From positions 248,001 to 312,000 of the forward strand of contig CAWAPS010000019.1 in the NCBI GenBank assembly GCA_963783945.1: a DNA stretch of 64,000 nucleotides. The letters are read 5' to 3'. Of the stretch, positions 35,899 through 44,704 are shown piece by piece; position 1 is the first letter of the stretch; every line of letters begins with the position of its first letter. The stretch is from CAWAPS01 sp963783945. Its GTDB lineage: Bacteria; Actinomycetota; Acidimicrobiia; Acidimicrobiales; Palsa-688. A program made the position numbers and the translations under genes. The notes below the pieces were generated by a model. That model worked only from the letters and a program-made list of their open reading frames with translations. It did not search any database and was not told the DNA's origin.

Positions 35899-36294
35899 AT
35901 GAAAAACCAAGTAGATATGAAATGGGAGGACATTCAGAGAGACGGCGAGCTCGGGTTGCTCCTCAACATGTTCCGGATTGGCGACCAGGATGACGAGAGC
36001 GCTCCCACCGTCCTGCGGACGGTATACCCCCCGGGCTGGACTGTATCGGCCCACTCCCACGATCCCGACTACGCGGAGATCGTCCTGGAGGGCTCCGTGC
36101 AGGTCACCCGCCGGTGGTATCACGAAGGGGACATACGCATCGTGAAGGGTGGGACCGTATACGGTCCGGTGATCGCCGGGCCCGAAGGGGCGACGGTCCT
36201 GATCATCTTCCGGGGCGGTATCCCCATAAATCGGCCACCCAAGCCTGATGGACAGATCGTCCGGAGCATCACGCCGCTAGATCAACTTGTTTGA
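35899..36294 (+). CDS. Cupin-domain protein
   Basis: A 131-residue single cupin. Motif 1 is PPGWTVSAHSHDPDYAEIVLEG, in which the two His residues and the Glu are candidate metal ligands. Motif 2 (GGTVYGPVIAGPEGA) lacks a clear His. The start ATG 35899 follows GAGGGAGGG. Its TGA stop shares a base with the ATG of the amidohydrolase (TGATG), so the two are translationally coupled. It may bind or isomerise the amidohydrolase substrate; this is inference from context. Confidence 0.8.
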   Translation: MKNQVDMKWEDIQRDGELGLLLNMFRIGDQDDESAPTVLRTVYPPGWTVSAHSHDPDYAEIVLEGSVQVTRRWYHEGDIRIVKGGTVYGPVIAGPEGATVLIIFRGGIPINRPPKPDGQIVRSITPLDQLV

Positions 36295-37313
36295 TGCCGG
36301 ACACCAGCCTGCTCGAGTGGCTGGCCCTGACCCACGAGGATCCGGTTGATGCAGAGCAGTTGATAATCGACCCCCACCACCACCTCTGGCATGAGCCGGA
36401 CGCCCTTGGTGGGGGTCCGCAATACCTGATCGAAGACCTGGTCCGTGATACCCGGTCCGGCCACAACGTCACCGACACTGTCGTCATAGAGTGCGGGGCG
36501 AGCTACCGCCAGGATGGCCCGACCGTGCTTCGCCCGATAGGAGAGACCGAGTTCGCGGCGGCCCAGGTCGTCGCGTCGGAATCGACGGAAACCCGGGTCG
36601 CCGGCATCGTGGCCTTCGCCGACATGACGCTCGGCGACGAGGTGGAAGAGGTCATCGACGGCCATGAAGCCGCCGGGCGGGGGTGGTTTCGGGGTATCCG
36701 TCATGTGGTTGCCGGCGATCCTGCTTTCCCCCACCGGCAGGCCTCGCGGCGCCTCGGAGTGCTGACGGAGACCGGTTTCCGCCGGGCCCTCTCCTTGCTG
36801 GGCGAGCGCGGATATTCCTTCGATGCCATGGTCTTCCATCCCCAGTTACCGGAGCTGGCCGACACGGCGCGCGCCATTCCGCACACCACTTTTGTGCTGA
36901 ACCATCTAGGCGTCCCCCTGAACCTCGGCCCGTACACCGACCGGGACGAAGTCCGCGCCGTTTGGCACAACGGGATGCGCCAGGTGGCGTCATGCCCGAA
37001 TGTGGTGGTCAAGATCAGCGGCATAGGTATGGACACCCTTTTCGGCACCAGCTGGTCCTCCCGATCCCGACCCCCGAGCTCCGACGAGGTGCTCGAGTGG
37101 TGGGGGGACGACATCAGATGGTCCATCGACATGTTCGGCCCGGCGCGCTGCATGTTCGCCTCTAATTTTCCGGTCGACCGGCGCAGCATCGGCTACACCG
37201 TTCTTTGGAACGCCTTCCAAAAGGCCTCCGGGTCGTATTCCGGCCAGGAGCAGGCTTCGCTCTTCGCCGATACCGCCGCTCGGGTGTACCGGATCGAGGC
37301 CCAGAGACAGTGA
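36294..37313 (+). CDS. Amidohydrolase-family (lactonase/decarboxylase-like) protein
   Basis: A 339-residue TIM-barrel protein. The N-terminal metal motif is intact: LIIDPHHHLWHEP, with HxH. It also has IRHVVAGDP, a central His region (FVLNHLGVPLNLGP) and MFASNFPVDRRS at the C-terminal metal position, where Asn replaces the usual Asp-Tyr. This pattern is closest to fuconolactonase- and 2-pyrone-4,6-dicarboxylate-lactonase-like members. The start ATG 36294 overlaps the cupin stop. The next gene, an epimerase-like SDR, follows within 46 nt. Confidence 0.83.
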   Translation: MPDTSLLEWLALTHEDPVDAEQLIIDPHHHLWHEPDALGGGPQYLIEDLVRDTRSGHNVTDTVVIECGASYRQDGPTVLRPIGETEFAAAQVVASESTETRVAGIVAFADMTLGDEVEEVIDGHEAAGRGWFRGIRHVVAGDPAFPHRQASRRLGVLTETGFRRALSLLGERGYSFDAMVFHPQLPELADTARAIPHTTFVLNHLGVPLNLGPYTDRDEVRAVWHNGMRQVASCPNVVVKISGIGMDTLFGTSWSSRSRPPSSDEVLEWWGDDIRWSIDMFGPARCMFASNFPVDRRSIGYTVLWNAFQKASGSYSGQEQASLFADTAARVYRIEAQRQ

Positions 37314-37358
37314 TTCTTGGGCCCGGCTCCGGGCTGTGACGGCGGGAAAGAGGCAATC

Positions 37359-38339
37359 GTGACGATGTTGATCACCGGCGGTACGGGTTTCCTCGGCTCG
37401 TACTTCACCAGGTACGCGACGCTCGAACGGGGCCTCGACCACGTGGTGGTCCTGGACCGGTACGTCGACCGTGGCCGAATCGAAGATGCTCTCGACCTGG
37501 TCACCGTCATCGAGGGCGACGTAACCGACGCCAGCGCGGTGCGATCGGCCATCGAGGAACACAGCGTGGATCGGGTGGCCCACTTCGCCTTCATGCTGGG
37601 GTCTCCTGCGCCGGGACAGATGATCCCCTACATCCAGGTCCAGTGCCTGGGCACGGCGACGGTGTTCGAAGCAGCACGAGCCGCCGGGGTGGAGCGGGTC
37701 CTGTTCTGCAGCTCGGTGGCCGCCTACGGCCCTCAGGCCGCGTCGCCGCTTACCGAGGACCTGTTCGTGAACCCCACGGAGCCGTATGGCTCGTCGAAGG
37801 TCTGGGGCGAGGCGCTCGGCCGCCATTACACCGCCGAGCTCGGTTTGGACGTGGTGAGCCTTCGGTTTGGATCCACCTTCGGGCTCGGCCGAGCGTGGAG
37901 GGGCTCCTACAACTCAGGGCTGCTCCGCCTGCCAGGGCAATCGCACTACATGGCGCGCGTCGAAGACGCGGTCCGGGGCAAGCCGATCGAACTTCCCCGG
38001 GGCGACGCCGTCGTCGATTGGACCTATGCCGCCGACTCGGCCCAAGCGGCATGGCTGGCTCTGACGGCGGCTCAACTCCCCCACCATCTATATAACGTCC
38101 GTTCCGAACGACGACCGATCGGTGACTTCACCCGAGCGCTACGGGAGTTGGTCCCCGAGGCGGACATCAGCACCTCCGAGACGGAGCTCCCGGGTAACGC
38201 CCATCCGTCCATGGACAACAGTCGTTTGACCAGCGACCTCGGGTTCACCCCGAAATACCCGCTCGAGACGGGACTTCGCGACTACATCAGCCGGATTCAC
38301 GCCTACGACAGCTACCAGCAGCAGCACCCTCGCACATAA
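37359..38339 (+). CDS. NAD-dependent epimerase/dehydratase (extended SDR)
   Basis: A 326-residue extended SDR. The cofactor motif is MLITGGTGFLGSYFTRY. A catalytic Ser/Thr is present in VLFCSSVAAYGPQ and the Tyr-Lys pair in YGSSKVWGEALG. The family acts on nucleotide sugars or on 3-hydroxy/oxo intermediates. I prefer GTG 37359 with AAGAGG at 37348-37353; the open frame back to 37317 has a TTG without a binding site. It completes the cupin-amidohydrolase-SDR operon. Substrate unknown. Confidence 0.83.
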   Translation: MTMLITGGTGFLGSYFTRYATLERGLDHVVVLDRYVDRGRIEDALDLVTVIEGDVTDASAVRSAIEEHSVDRVAHFAFMLGSPAPGQMIPYIQVQCLGTATVFEAARAAGVERVLFCSSVAAYGPQAASPLTEDLFVNPTEPYGSSKVWGEALGRHYTAELGLDVVSLRFGSTFGLGRAWRGSYNSGLLRLPGQSHYMARVEDAVRGKPIELPRGDAVVDWTYAADSAQAAWLALTAAQLPHHLYNVRSERRPIGDFTRALRELVPEADISTSETELPGNAHPSMDNSRLTSDLGFTPKYPLETGLRDYISRIHAYDSYQQQHPRT

Positions 38340-38406
38340 AACTGGTTCGCGCGCCGTTAGGCGGCATGGGTGATCCTGCCGCAGAGCTGTTAGGCGTCCA
38401 TCAGGA

Positions 38407-40101
38407 TCACTCGCTTCGCAGTAGGAGCGCCCCGGCGGGAGACAACCCCCCGCTGCTCACCACGGCGACCCGGGCGCCCGGCACCTGGCGATCTCCGCCG
38501 TCCCCCCGCAGTTGGACCACGGCCTCATGGACAAAACCCATGCCGTGGGTTCTGCCGGCTGACAGCTGCCCGCCGTGGGGGTTGAGGGCCACCACCCCGC
38601 TGTCTCTGGCGATGTTGTGTCCGCCGTCGAGAAAGTCCTTGGCCTCACCGACCTTGCAGAACCCGAGGCCCTCCAGCCAGGAGAGACAGTTGAAGGTGAA
38701 CCCGTCGTACAGCAAGGCCACGTCGACGTCGCCCGGACCGAGCGTGGTCCGAGTCCAGAGATGAGCGGCGGGGCCGAGGGAGTGGGGCTCATGCGTCATC
38801 GTCGATTGATCCCACGTAATCCGTTCGGTCATCATCGTGCCCACAGATTCCAGCAGCACGGGGGGCCGGGGCAGGTCCCGCGCCGCCTCTATCGCGGAGA
38901 CGATCACCGCGATCGATCCGTCTATCGGTATGTCGCAGTCGAACAGGCCGAAAGGACTGCTTATCATTCGAGCCGACAGATAGTCGTCCATGGTCATCGG
39001 CTCCCGGTAGATCGCCAACGGGTTGGCGGCGGCATTCGCCCGCTGAGTAACGGCGATCCACCCAAGTGTCTCGCGAGTGGTCCCGTATCTGGCGAAGTGG
39101 TGGGAAGCCCGGATGGCGAGTGGGATCGCGGCCGACCCCACCCCGTAGGGGCCGCTGTAGCCGGGTACTCGCCCCTCGCTGCCCGGCATCCCGTACGGGT
39201 TGGCGCCCATGGGCTTCTGGGCCCGCTGCTGGGCCGCGAACGTCGCCTGCCAGACCGTCCGGAAGCAAACGACGTGTTTTACCAGTCCGGCCGCCACGGC
39301 AATGGCGGCGGCGATCACCGATCCGGCGGGGCCGAAGGTCTCGCCTCCGCCGTTGTACCACATGGGGTGAACCCCGAGGGCGTCCTCCAGCGCGCTCACG
39401 CCCCCCTCGCCCATTCCGATGCTCACGGTGGGCCCGCCCGGCCAGGTCGAAAGGCCGTCGATGTCGTCCATCTCCAGCCCGGCGTCGGCCACGGCGTTTT
39501 TTATCGCTTCCACCGTGAGCGAGAGCGGAGGCCGCATCAGGCGCCGTCCGATGGTGGACATTCCGATACCCGTGATGGCCACCCGGTCCTCGAACCGGTC
39601 TGTCCGGACCATTGGCCGGACCCACCGGCGGTGATCGTCTGGAGGTGTTTCGTCCGATGGCAGCTCGGCATCAGGCTCGCCGCTCGGAGCGAAGAAGGGG
39701 ATCCAGACGTCCTCTCGGTGGTCGAATCGGGGAACGACGCGCATCCCGACCCGCAGATCCTCTAGATCGACGTCAACGAGATTGGTGGTCAGCCGGACCC
39801 GTGAATCCTCGTCCATGGCGACGGTAGCCACGGCGTAGGGAACGGGAAACTTCGGGTCCCACTGCTGATGGTTGACGGAATACCCGACGACGACACCTGT
39901 CCCCGCGATAGACCGACGCCCGAGATCCCCCGATTTGCAGTACCGGCACACCGGCGCCGGCGGATGTAGGAGGGCGCCGCACGCATTGCACGAAACGAAG
40001 GAAAGCATCCCGTCGCGTCCAGCCACCCAAAACGGGCGGCTTTCGTCGTCGACCAGCGGCAATGGCCGCTCTCCCTCGCCGATGGTAAGTCTCTCGGTCA
40101 A
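38407..40101 (-). CDS. Natural DUF35-thiolase fusion protein
   Basis: A 564-residue fusion. Residues 1 to about 150 form a DUF35 domain with zinc ribbon Cys38, Cys41, Cys52, Cys55 (CNACGAL, VCRYC) and an OB-fold (GTGVVVGYSVNHQQW). From about 172 a full thiolase-fold domain begins (VAITGIGMSTIG). As in the two thiolase-fold genes of the first operon, the nucleophile position lacks Cys (YNGGGETFGPAG), while the His motif is kept as NPHGGQLSAG. The order DUF35 then thiolase within one chain is direct evidence that these two families act as one complex. It is convergent with the epimerase and divergent from the NTF2-like gene. Likely a retro-aldolase-like or CoA-binding function. Confidence 0.85.
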   Translation of the reverse strand: MTERLTIGEGERPLPLVDDESRPFWVAGRDGMLSFVSCNACGALLHPPAPVCRYCKSGDLGRRSIAGTGVVVGYSVNHQQWDPKFPVPYAVATVAMDEDSRVRLTTNLVDVDLEDLRVGMRVVPRFDHREDVWIPFFAPSGEPDAELPSDETPPDDHRRWVRPMVRTDRFEDRVAITGIGMSTIGRRLMRPPLSLTVEAIKNAVADAGLEMDDIDGLSTWPGGPTVSIGMGEGGVSALEDALGVHPMWYNGGGETFGPAGSVIAAAIAVAAGLVKHVVCFRTVWQATFAAQQRAQKPMGANPYGMPGSEGRVPGYSGPYGVGSAAIPLAIRASHHFARYGTTRETLGWIAVTQRANAAANPLAIYREPMTMDDYLSARMISSPFGLFDCDIPIDGSIAVIVSAIEAARDLPRPPVLLESVGTMMTERITWDQSTMTHEPHSLGPAAHLWTRTTLGPGDVDVALLYDGFTFNCLSWLEGLGFCKVGEAKDFLDGGHNIARDSGVVALNPHGGQLSAGRTHGMGFVHEAVVQLRGDGGDRQVPGARVAVVSSGGLSPAGALLLRSE

Positions 40102-40225
40102 GAATCCTCCCGGCGATCTACTCGACTAGTCGGATAGTAGCGGGTTCGCTCGGGCCAGGGCTGGCGACAAGGTCGTCTGTTACGATCCCGTTCCATCGCC
40201 AGGATCTCACATAGGGGTGTTTACG

Positions 40226-40705
40226 ATGACAACAGACGCGGAGCGCATCGCCGATCAACTTCGAGCCGAGTCCTCGGCCCCGCAACAAGGCGGCCCTTCG
40301 GTCATGGCGTCGCTGTATGCGGACCCGATTGAGCTCCGGCACCGGCCGCCGCGTCGAGCGGACGGGCTGATAGAGGCCAGCCTCCTCCGCGACATTTCCG
40401 TTGCTGATATGGCGGCGGTGAGCAGAGGGCTCAACGACCGAGTGTTCGAGAGCCCGCGGATCACCGTGGAGGGATCCTCGATACGGATTCAGTCGACCAT
40501 GAGAGGCACCTTGGCGTCCGGCGATCCCATCAAGGTCGACAACGATGTGCTGCTCGAGGTGCGCGACGGGAAGATTGTCGCCCTGGACGCCCACCGGGAC
40601 GAGGAAAGCTGGGCCCAGTGGTTCAAGGTGCTGGAAGCCGGCGATTTCGATCCGCCGGCGGGGTGGTTGGCCCGTGGGGGTCACACGCCGGCGGACCGTG
40701 ACTAG
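40226..40705 (+). CDS. NTF2-like (SnoaL/ketosteroid-isomerase fold) protein
   Basis: A 159-residue protein predicted to have the alpha+beta NTF2 fold: a first helical part, SLYADPIELRHRPP, central strands ITVEGSSIRIQSTM and the final KIVALDAHRDEESWAQWFKVL strand and helix. Related proteins are isomerases, dehydratases or small-ligand binding proteins. ATG 40226 has AGGGGT 8 nt upstream. Its end overlaps the end of the convergent flavoprotein gene by 4 nt. Specific function unknown. Confidence 0.7.
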   Translation: MTTDAERIADQLRAESSAPQQGGPSVMASLYADPIELRHRPPRRADGLIEASLLRDISVADMAAVSRGLNDRVFESPRITVEGSSIRIQSTMRGTLASGDPIKVDNDVLLEVRDGKIVALDAHRDEESWAQWFKVLEAGDFDPPAGWLARGGHTPADRD

Positions 40706-41928
40706 ACCGGAAGAAGGGTAGCCAGGGCTACCTCGGGGTCGGCCAGGCGGACGGTATCTACCCGCCGCCCGCTGGCTACCAGCTTGGCGATATCGTCGGC
40801 CACGTCCCAGACATTGACGTTCATGCCGGCCTGCACCAGGCCATCCTTCAGCCAAAAGGCCACGAACTCTCGCTCTGCGGGGTCGCCGCGCAGCACGATC
40901 TCGTCCCAGTCGCGGGCCAGACCCGAGTACTCCATACCTATCTCGTACTGATCGGAGAAGAAGTACGGGATCCTCTCGTAGGGGGTCTCCTGGCCGAGCA
41001 TGTTGCGGGCGGCGGCCGGCCCCTGGTTGAGAGCTGACGACCAGTGCTCGAGCCGGATCCTCGTCTCGAGGACCGGATGCCACGCCGCGGCCAGATCCCC
41101 GGCCGCGTAGATGCCCGGCGAACTGGTGGCCAGGAATTGATCGGTGACAACGCCATTGTCCAGCTCGAGACCGGCCGCTTCGGCCAGTTCGGTCCGAGGA
41201 GCGACGCCAACACCGACAACCACCAGGTCAGCCTCGAGCACCTGGCCGTCGCTGAGCTCCACGGCCTGCACCGCTTTGTTGCCGGTCAGACGGGCAATGC
41301 CGGTGCCCATGTGCATCTCGACACCGTGATCAACGTGGACATCCCGGTAGAACGCCCCAATGTCCCGCCCGAGGACCCGCTCGAGAGGAACCTCGCTCAT
41401 CTCTACCAATGCCACGTCAGCGCCCATCTGACGGGCCGACGCGGCCACCTCGGACCCGATCCAGCCTGCGCCTATGACGGCCACCCGTCCCGCGGCGGGG
41501 ATCGCCTCTCGCAGGAGGTCGGACTGGGCCACGCTGCGCAGGTAGTGGACCCCATCGAGGTCTGCCCCCGGCACCTCCAGGCGTCGGGGCCGGGCTCCCA
41601 CGGTCAGAAGCAGCGCGTCATATGGCAGCCGCTCGCCCGAATCTAGCTCGACGGTCCGGGCTGAGGGATCGATTCCGCGGGCGGAGGTCGACAATCGCAA
41701 GTCGATCCCGTGCTCGTCGTAGTAGTCCTCGCCGTGCACGTATATCTTCTCCGGTCCCTCTTCGCCTCGCAGATAGCCCTTGGACAGCGGCGGGCGTTCG
41801 TATGGCCGGACCGGCTCCTCGCCCACCAGGACTACGTCACCGTCGAAGCCCTCGGCGCGAAGGGTCTCGGCGGCCTTGGCCCCAGCCAAGCTGGCGCCGA
41901 GGATCACGAACCTGCGCGAGTCAGCCAT
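40702..41928 (-). CDS. FAD-dependent ferredoxin/rubredoxin reductase-like oxidoreductase
   Basis: A 408-residue two-dinucleotide-fold flavoprotein. The FAD motif is FVILGASLAGAKAAETLR; the NAD(P)H motif is VAVIGAGWIGSEVAA. The second FAD segment is GIYAAGDLAAAWHPV, and the family's EHWSSALNQGPAAARNML helix is present. This group reduces ferredoxins that feed cytochromes P450 or Rieske oxygenases. No oxygenase or ferredoxin gene is in the window, so its partner is elsewhere. The ATG is at 41926-41928; the upstream palindrome at 42023-42035 may be its control site. Confidence 0.9.
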   Translation of the reverse strand: MADSRRFVILGASLAGAKAAETLRAEGFDGDVVLVGEEPVRPYERPPLSKGYLRGEEGPEKIYVHGEDYYDEHGIDLRLSTSARGIDPSARTVELDSGERLPYDALLLTVGARPRRLEVPGADLDGVHYLRSVAQSDLLREAIPAAGRVAVIGAGWIGSEVAASARQMGADVALVEMSEVPLERVLGRDIGAFYRDVHVDHGVEMHMGTGIARLTGNKAVQAVELSDGQVLEADLVVVGVGVAPRTELAEAAGLELDNGVVTDQFLATSSPGIYAAGDLAAAWHPVLETRIRLEHWSSALNQGPAAARNMLGQETPYERIPYFFSDQYEIGMEYSGLARDWDEIVLRGDPAEREFVAFWLKDGLVQAGMNVNVWDVADDIAKLVASGRRVDTVRLADPEVALATLLPV

Positions 41929-42022
41929 GGCACTCCTCCTGTCACTTTCGCTCGACCCTCTCGGTGCACTCGTCGAGTTGACCGAGAAGGATCATGTCCG
42001 GTTTGGCGAACTGCCGTGGGAG

Positions 42023-42035
42023 TAACGTACCGTTA
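42023..42035. promoter_or_regulatory. Palindrome upstream of the ferredoxin reductase gene
   Basis: TAACG-TAC-CGTTA is perfect. It sits inside a wider imperfect hairpin with GGGAGT before it and ACTCCC after it. It lies 95 nt upstream of the flavoprotein start and downstream of the small AtzG-like gene. It could be a TetR-type operator or a terminator of the amidase operon. Confidence 0.35.
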
Positions 42036-42100
42036 GCGCCCAACTCCCGCGGGGGGAATCTGCCTAATCCAACACTGACGGATCGTCCGGCAACGCGCTA

Positions 42101-42295
42101 CTACCAATCCGCGTCGCGGGGATCGGGCCGGAATACCAAAGCGGGAGGCTCGTACCGGGCCTCGTCCACGGTGAAGAGGAGCGCAGCCATCTGCCGGGTG
42201 CGGGCGTAGCCCTGGACCAGCGCCTCTACATCCTCATCCGGAGGATTCAGCCCTGCGGCGTCCAGGAGGGCGCGCACAGCAGTCCTATCATCCAC
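42101..42295 (-). CDS. Small AtzG-like (DUF4089) protein
   Basis: A 64-residue protein. Conserved features are a helical stretch with DAAGLNPPDEDVEALVQGY and a C-terminal EPPALVFRPDP tail, as in AtzG-like subunits. In cyanuric acid degradation AtzG is needed for a soluble, active AtzE amidase (known). The gene start overlaps the amidase stop by 8 nt, so the two products are coupled. The two genes probably encode a heteromeric amidase. Confidence 0.65.
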   Translation of the reverse strand: MDDRTAVRALLDAAGLNPPDEDVEALVQGYARTRQMAALLFTVDEARYEPPALVFRPDPRDADW

Positions 42296-43700
42296 GAGCA
42301 GCCTCCAGGTTCGGGGCCCGACGGTGCCAATCCGTGCGCTGTTGGTAAGCGCGCCCGGCTCGTAACAAGGTGCTCTCGGAGAACGGGGCGGCGGCCAGCT
42401 GCATGCTCACAGGCATGCCGTCGACGAATCCGATGGGAACGGCAAGGACTGGATTCCCCACCGAGTCCCAGTAGGGCGTGTGCAGGCGGGTGAGAAGCTC
42501 CTCTTCCATAGCCGAATCGAGGCGAGGAGCCGTCATGGTGATGGTGGGGGCGACGATGACGTCAACCTGGTCGAGCACGCCGGCGAGCTTGCGCTGCCCT
42601 ACCCGGCGGACCCGCTGGGCCTGCACGTACTCGGCACCCGACACCAGAGCGCCGGCGGCCACCGTCCTCCGAGCGCCGACCGTGTAGTCCTCCCACCGGT
42701 CGGCCAGATCGGCCCGGTGATATGCACACGCCTCCGCGGCGAGCGTCACCATCGTCGCCGCCAGCACCTCCTGGTAGAGGGGGATCTTGACCTCGACGAT
42801 GTCAGCGCCGAGATCGGCGAGGGTCGCTATGGCCGCTTCGAACACCTCGGTCACCCCGGGCTGGGCGTCATCGAAGTGGCGCTCTCGCAGGACGCCGATG
42901 CGCCACCCGGCAATCCCTTCGTCGAGGCGGGCCAGATAAGCGGGCACCGGACATTCGCTGCTGTCGGGATCGCTCGGATCGTGACCGGCAATGGCCTGGA
43001 GCACTGCCGCGCAGTCCCACGCACTATGAGCGAGAGGACCGACGTGGTCGAGGCTGAAGCCCAGGGGGGCGCAGCCACTCTTGGGGACTCGCCCGAAGGT
43101 CGGCATGAGGCCGCTCACCCCGCAGAACGCAGCAGGAATGCGAATGCTGCCTCCCGTGTCGCTGCCGATGCCGGCGAGGAAGAAGCCGGCGGCGATGCCG
43201 TTTCCGGTGCCCGAACTGGAACCGCCCGGCCAGCACTCGGGTCGCCACGGGTTGACAGGGATCGGGAAAGGCTTGCTCGCTTCTGGCCGGCCGACGGCGA
43301 ACTCCATGGTCGTGGTCTTGCCCACGATGACGGCCCCGGCGTGGCGCAGGCGGCGTACCACCGGTGCGTCCTTTCCAGCACCCCAGGCGGGGTCGAGGAC
43401 CAGGCTCTGTGCGGTAGTCGGCCCTTCCTGGGCGGCGAGAATGTCCTTCACCCCGATCGGGATCCCGTGCAGCAACCCGAGATCGATTCCAGCGCCCAGC
43501 TCCTTGTCGGCCTGCTCCGCCCGGGCCATAGCAGTCTCGTCGAAGCGGGCAAGGAAGGAACCGACCCAGCTGTCGTGGCAGTCGGCCCGGGCGAGAACCG
43601 CGGCCGTGAGCTGGGTGCTGGTCAAGCGACCGTCTCGCAGGGCGGTCGCCGCGTCCTCGATCGTAGACGGGACAGTCGATGAGCTACCTGGGGGCGGCAC
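42288..43700 (-). CDS. Amidase-signature family enzyme (AtzE/GatA-like)
   Basis: A 470-residue amidase. The Ser-cisSer-Lys triad is visible: Lys85 in PIGVKDILA, cis-Ser161 in WPGGSSSGTGN, and nucleophile Ser185 in GSDTGGSIRIPA. It hydrolyses an amide or carboxyurea bond. The GTG start at 43700 gives a slightly long Pro/Ser N-terminus. Coupling with the small AtzG-like gene downstream argues for an AtzE-like role rather than tRNA amidation, since no GatB/GatC genes are near. The actual substrate is unknown. Confidence 0.87.
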   Translation of the reverse strand: MPPPGSSSTVPSTIEDAATALRDGRLTSTQLTAAVLARADCHDSWVGSFLARFDETAMARAEQADKELGAGIDLGLLHGIPIGVKDILAAQEGPTTAQSLVLDPAWGAGKDAPVVRRLRHAGAVIVGKTTTMEFAVGRPEASKPFPIPVNPWRPECWPGGSSSGTGNGIAAGFFLAGIGSDTGGSIRIPAAFCGVSGLMPTFGRVPKSGCAPLGFSLDHVGPLAHSAWDCAAVLQAIAGHDPSDPDSSECPVPAYLARLDEGIAGWRIGVLRERHFDDAQPGVTEVFEAAIATLADLGADIVEVKIPLYQEVLAATMVTLAAEACAYHRADLADRWEDYTVGARRTVAAGALVSGAEYVQAQRVRRVGQRKLAGVLDQVDVIVAPTITMTAPRLDSAMEEELLTRLHTPYWDSVGNPVLAVPIGFVDGMPVSMQLAAAPFSESTLLRAGRAYQQRTDWHRRAPNLEAARG

Positions 43701-43733
43701 TGCCGGATTGAAGCCGTTAAGCCTTGGCGGTTG

Positions 43734-44543
43734 TCAGCTTTTGTTCTTACCCTTCATCGACGACAGCCCCACCAGAGATGGTGTGCCGCCGGTGACTACC
43801 GACGCACGGGTGTGCCCGAAGTGGTGCATGTCAAAGCAGGAATCGATGGCGGTGCGGAATCCCTGAACGTCCAGGGTGTGATTCACGGCGCGTTTGGCCA
43901 TGCGCAAGGCAAAGCTGTCCTGGCGGGCTATGCGGTGGGCCAGCTCCAGCGTGGCCGGGACCAGCTGGTCGAGGGGCACGACCTTGTTGACCATGCCGAG
44001 TTGCTCTGCTTGCTCGGCGGTGATCGAGTCTCCGGTGAAAAGCAGCTCTTTGGCCTTGCGGGCACCGAATTCCCAGGTGTGAGCGTGGTACTCAACCCCG
44101 CAGATGCCCATGTACAGCACTGGGTCCGAAAACTCAGCATTGTCCGCGGCGACGATCAGATCGCACGGCCAGCAGAGCATGAGCCCGGCGGCGATGCACT
44201 TGCCCTGCACCGCGGCGATGGATGGCTTCGGTATATCCCGCCAGGCTTTGGCGTAGTGCAGATACCCGCGGGTCTCCCAGTCGTAGAGGGCGTCTGGGAG
44301 CGGTATCTCCCGGTCCAGGGTCGACGACTGGGAGCCGGACATGTCGTGACCGGCTGAGAAGTGCTTGCCGTTGGACTTCAAGACGATGACCTTGACCTCG
44401 CGGTTCTCGTCGGCCGCACTCCAGGCTTCGTCGAGCTCGATCAGTACCTTCTGGCTCTGGGCGTTGGCTGACTCAGGCCGGTCAAGCGTGATAATTGCCA
44501 CATTGTCATCGATCTCCAACTGCACGTGTTCCAACTGAGTCAC
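43734..44543 (-). CDS. Enoyl-CoA hydratase/isomerase-family (crotonase) protein
   Basis: A 269-residue crotonase-fold protein. The two oxyanion-hole segments are GKHFSAGHDMSG (near 59-70) and GKCIAAGLMLCW (near 114-125). The residues where enoyl-CoA hydratases carry their two catalytic Glu are not clearly conserved (VLYMGICGVEYHAHTWEFG), so isomerase, hydrolase or C-C lyase activity is possible. The start is GTG 44543. It lies upstream of the amidase gene on the same strand with a 33-nt gap. Confidence 0.82.
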   Translation of the reverse strand: MTQLEHVQLEIDDNVAIITLDRPESANAQSQKVLIELDEAWSAADENREVKVIVLKSNGKHFSAGHDMSGSQSSTLDREIPLPDALYDWETRGYLHYAKAWRDIPKPSIAAVQGKCIAAGLMLCWPCDLIVAADNAEFSDPVLYMGICGVEYHAHTWEFGARKAKELLFTGDSITAEQAEQLGMVNKVVPLDQLVPATLELAHRIARQDSFALRMAKRAVNHTLDVQGFRTAIDSCFDMHHFGHTRASVVTGGTPSLVGLSSMKGKNKS

Positions 44544-44704
44544 GTCCTTGCCTAAGTGGGCCGGCTGGCGCCGCGGCCCCCATCCTACGACCCGCTCGAG
44601 CAGATCCTCATCTCACGGGCTCGTCAACAATGGTAGCGGGGCAGGGGCGGACACGCGGGCGGGACCGTCAGCGTGGCCACCTTGGCCGTGACCAGCCCCG
44701 ATCC

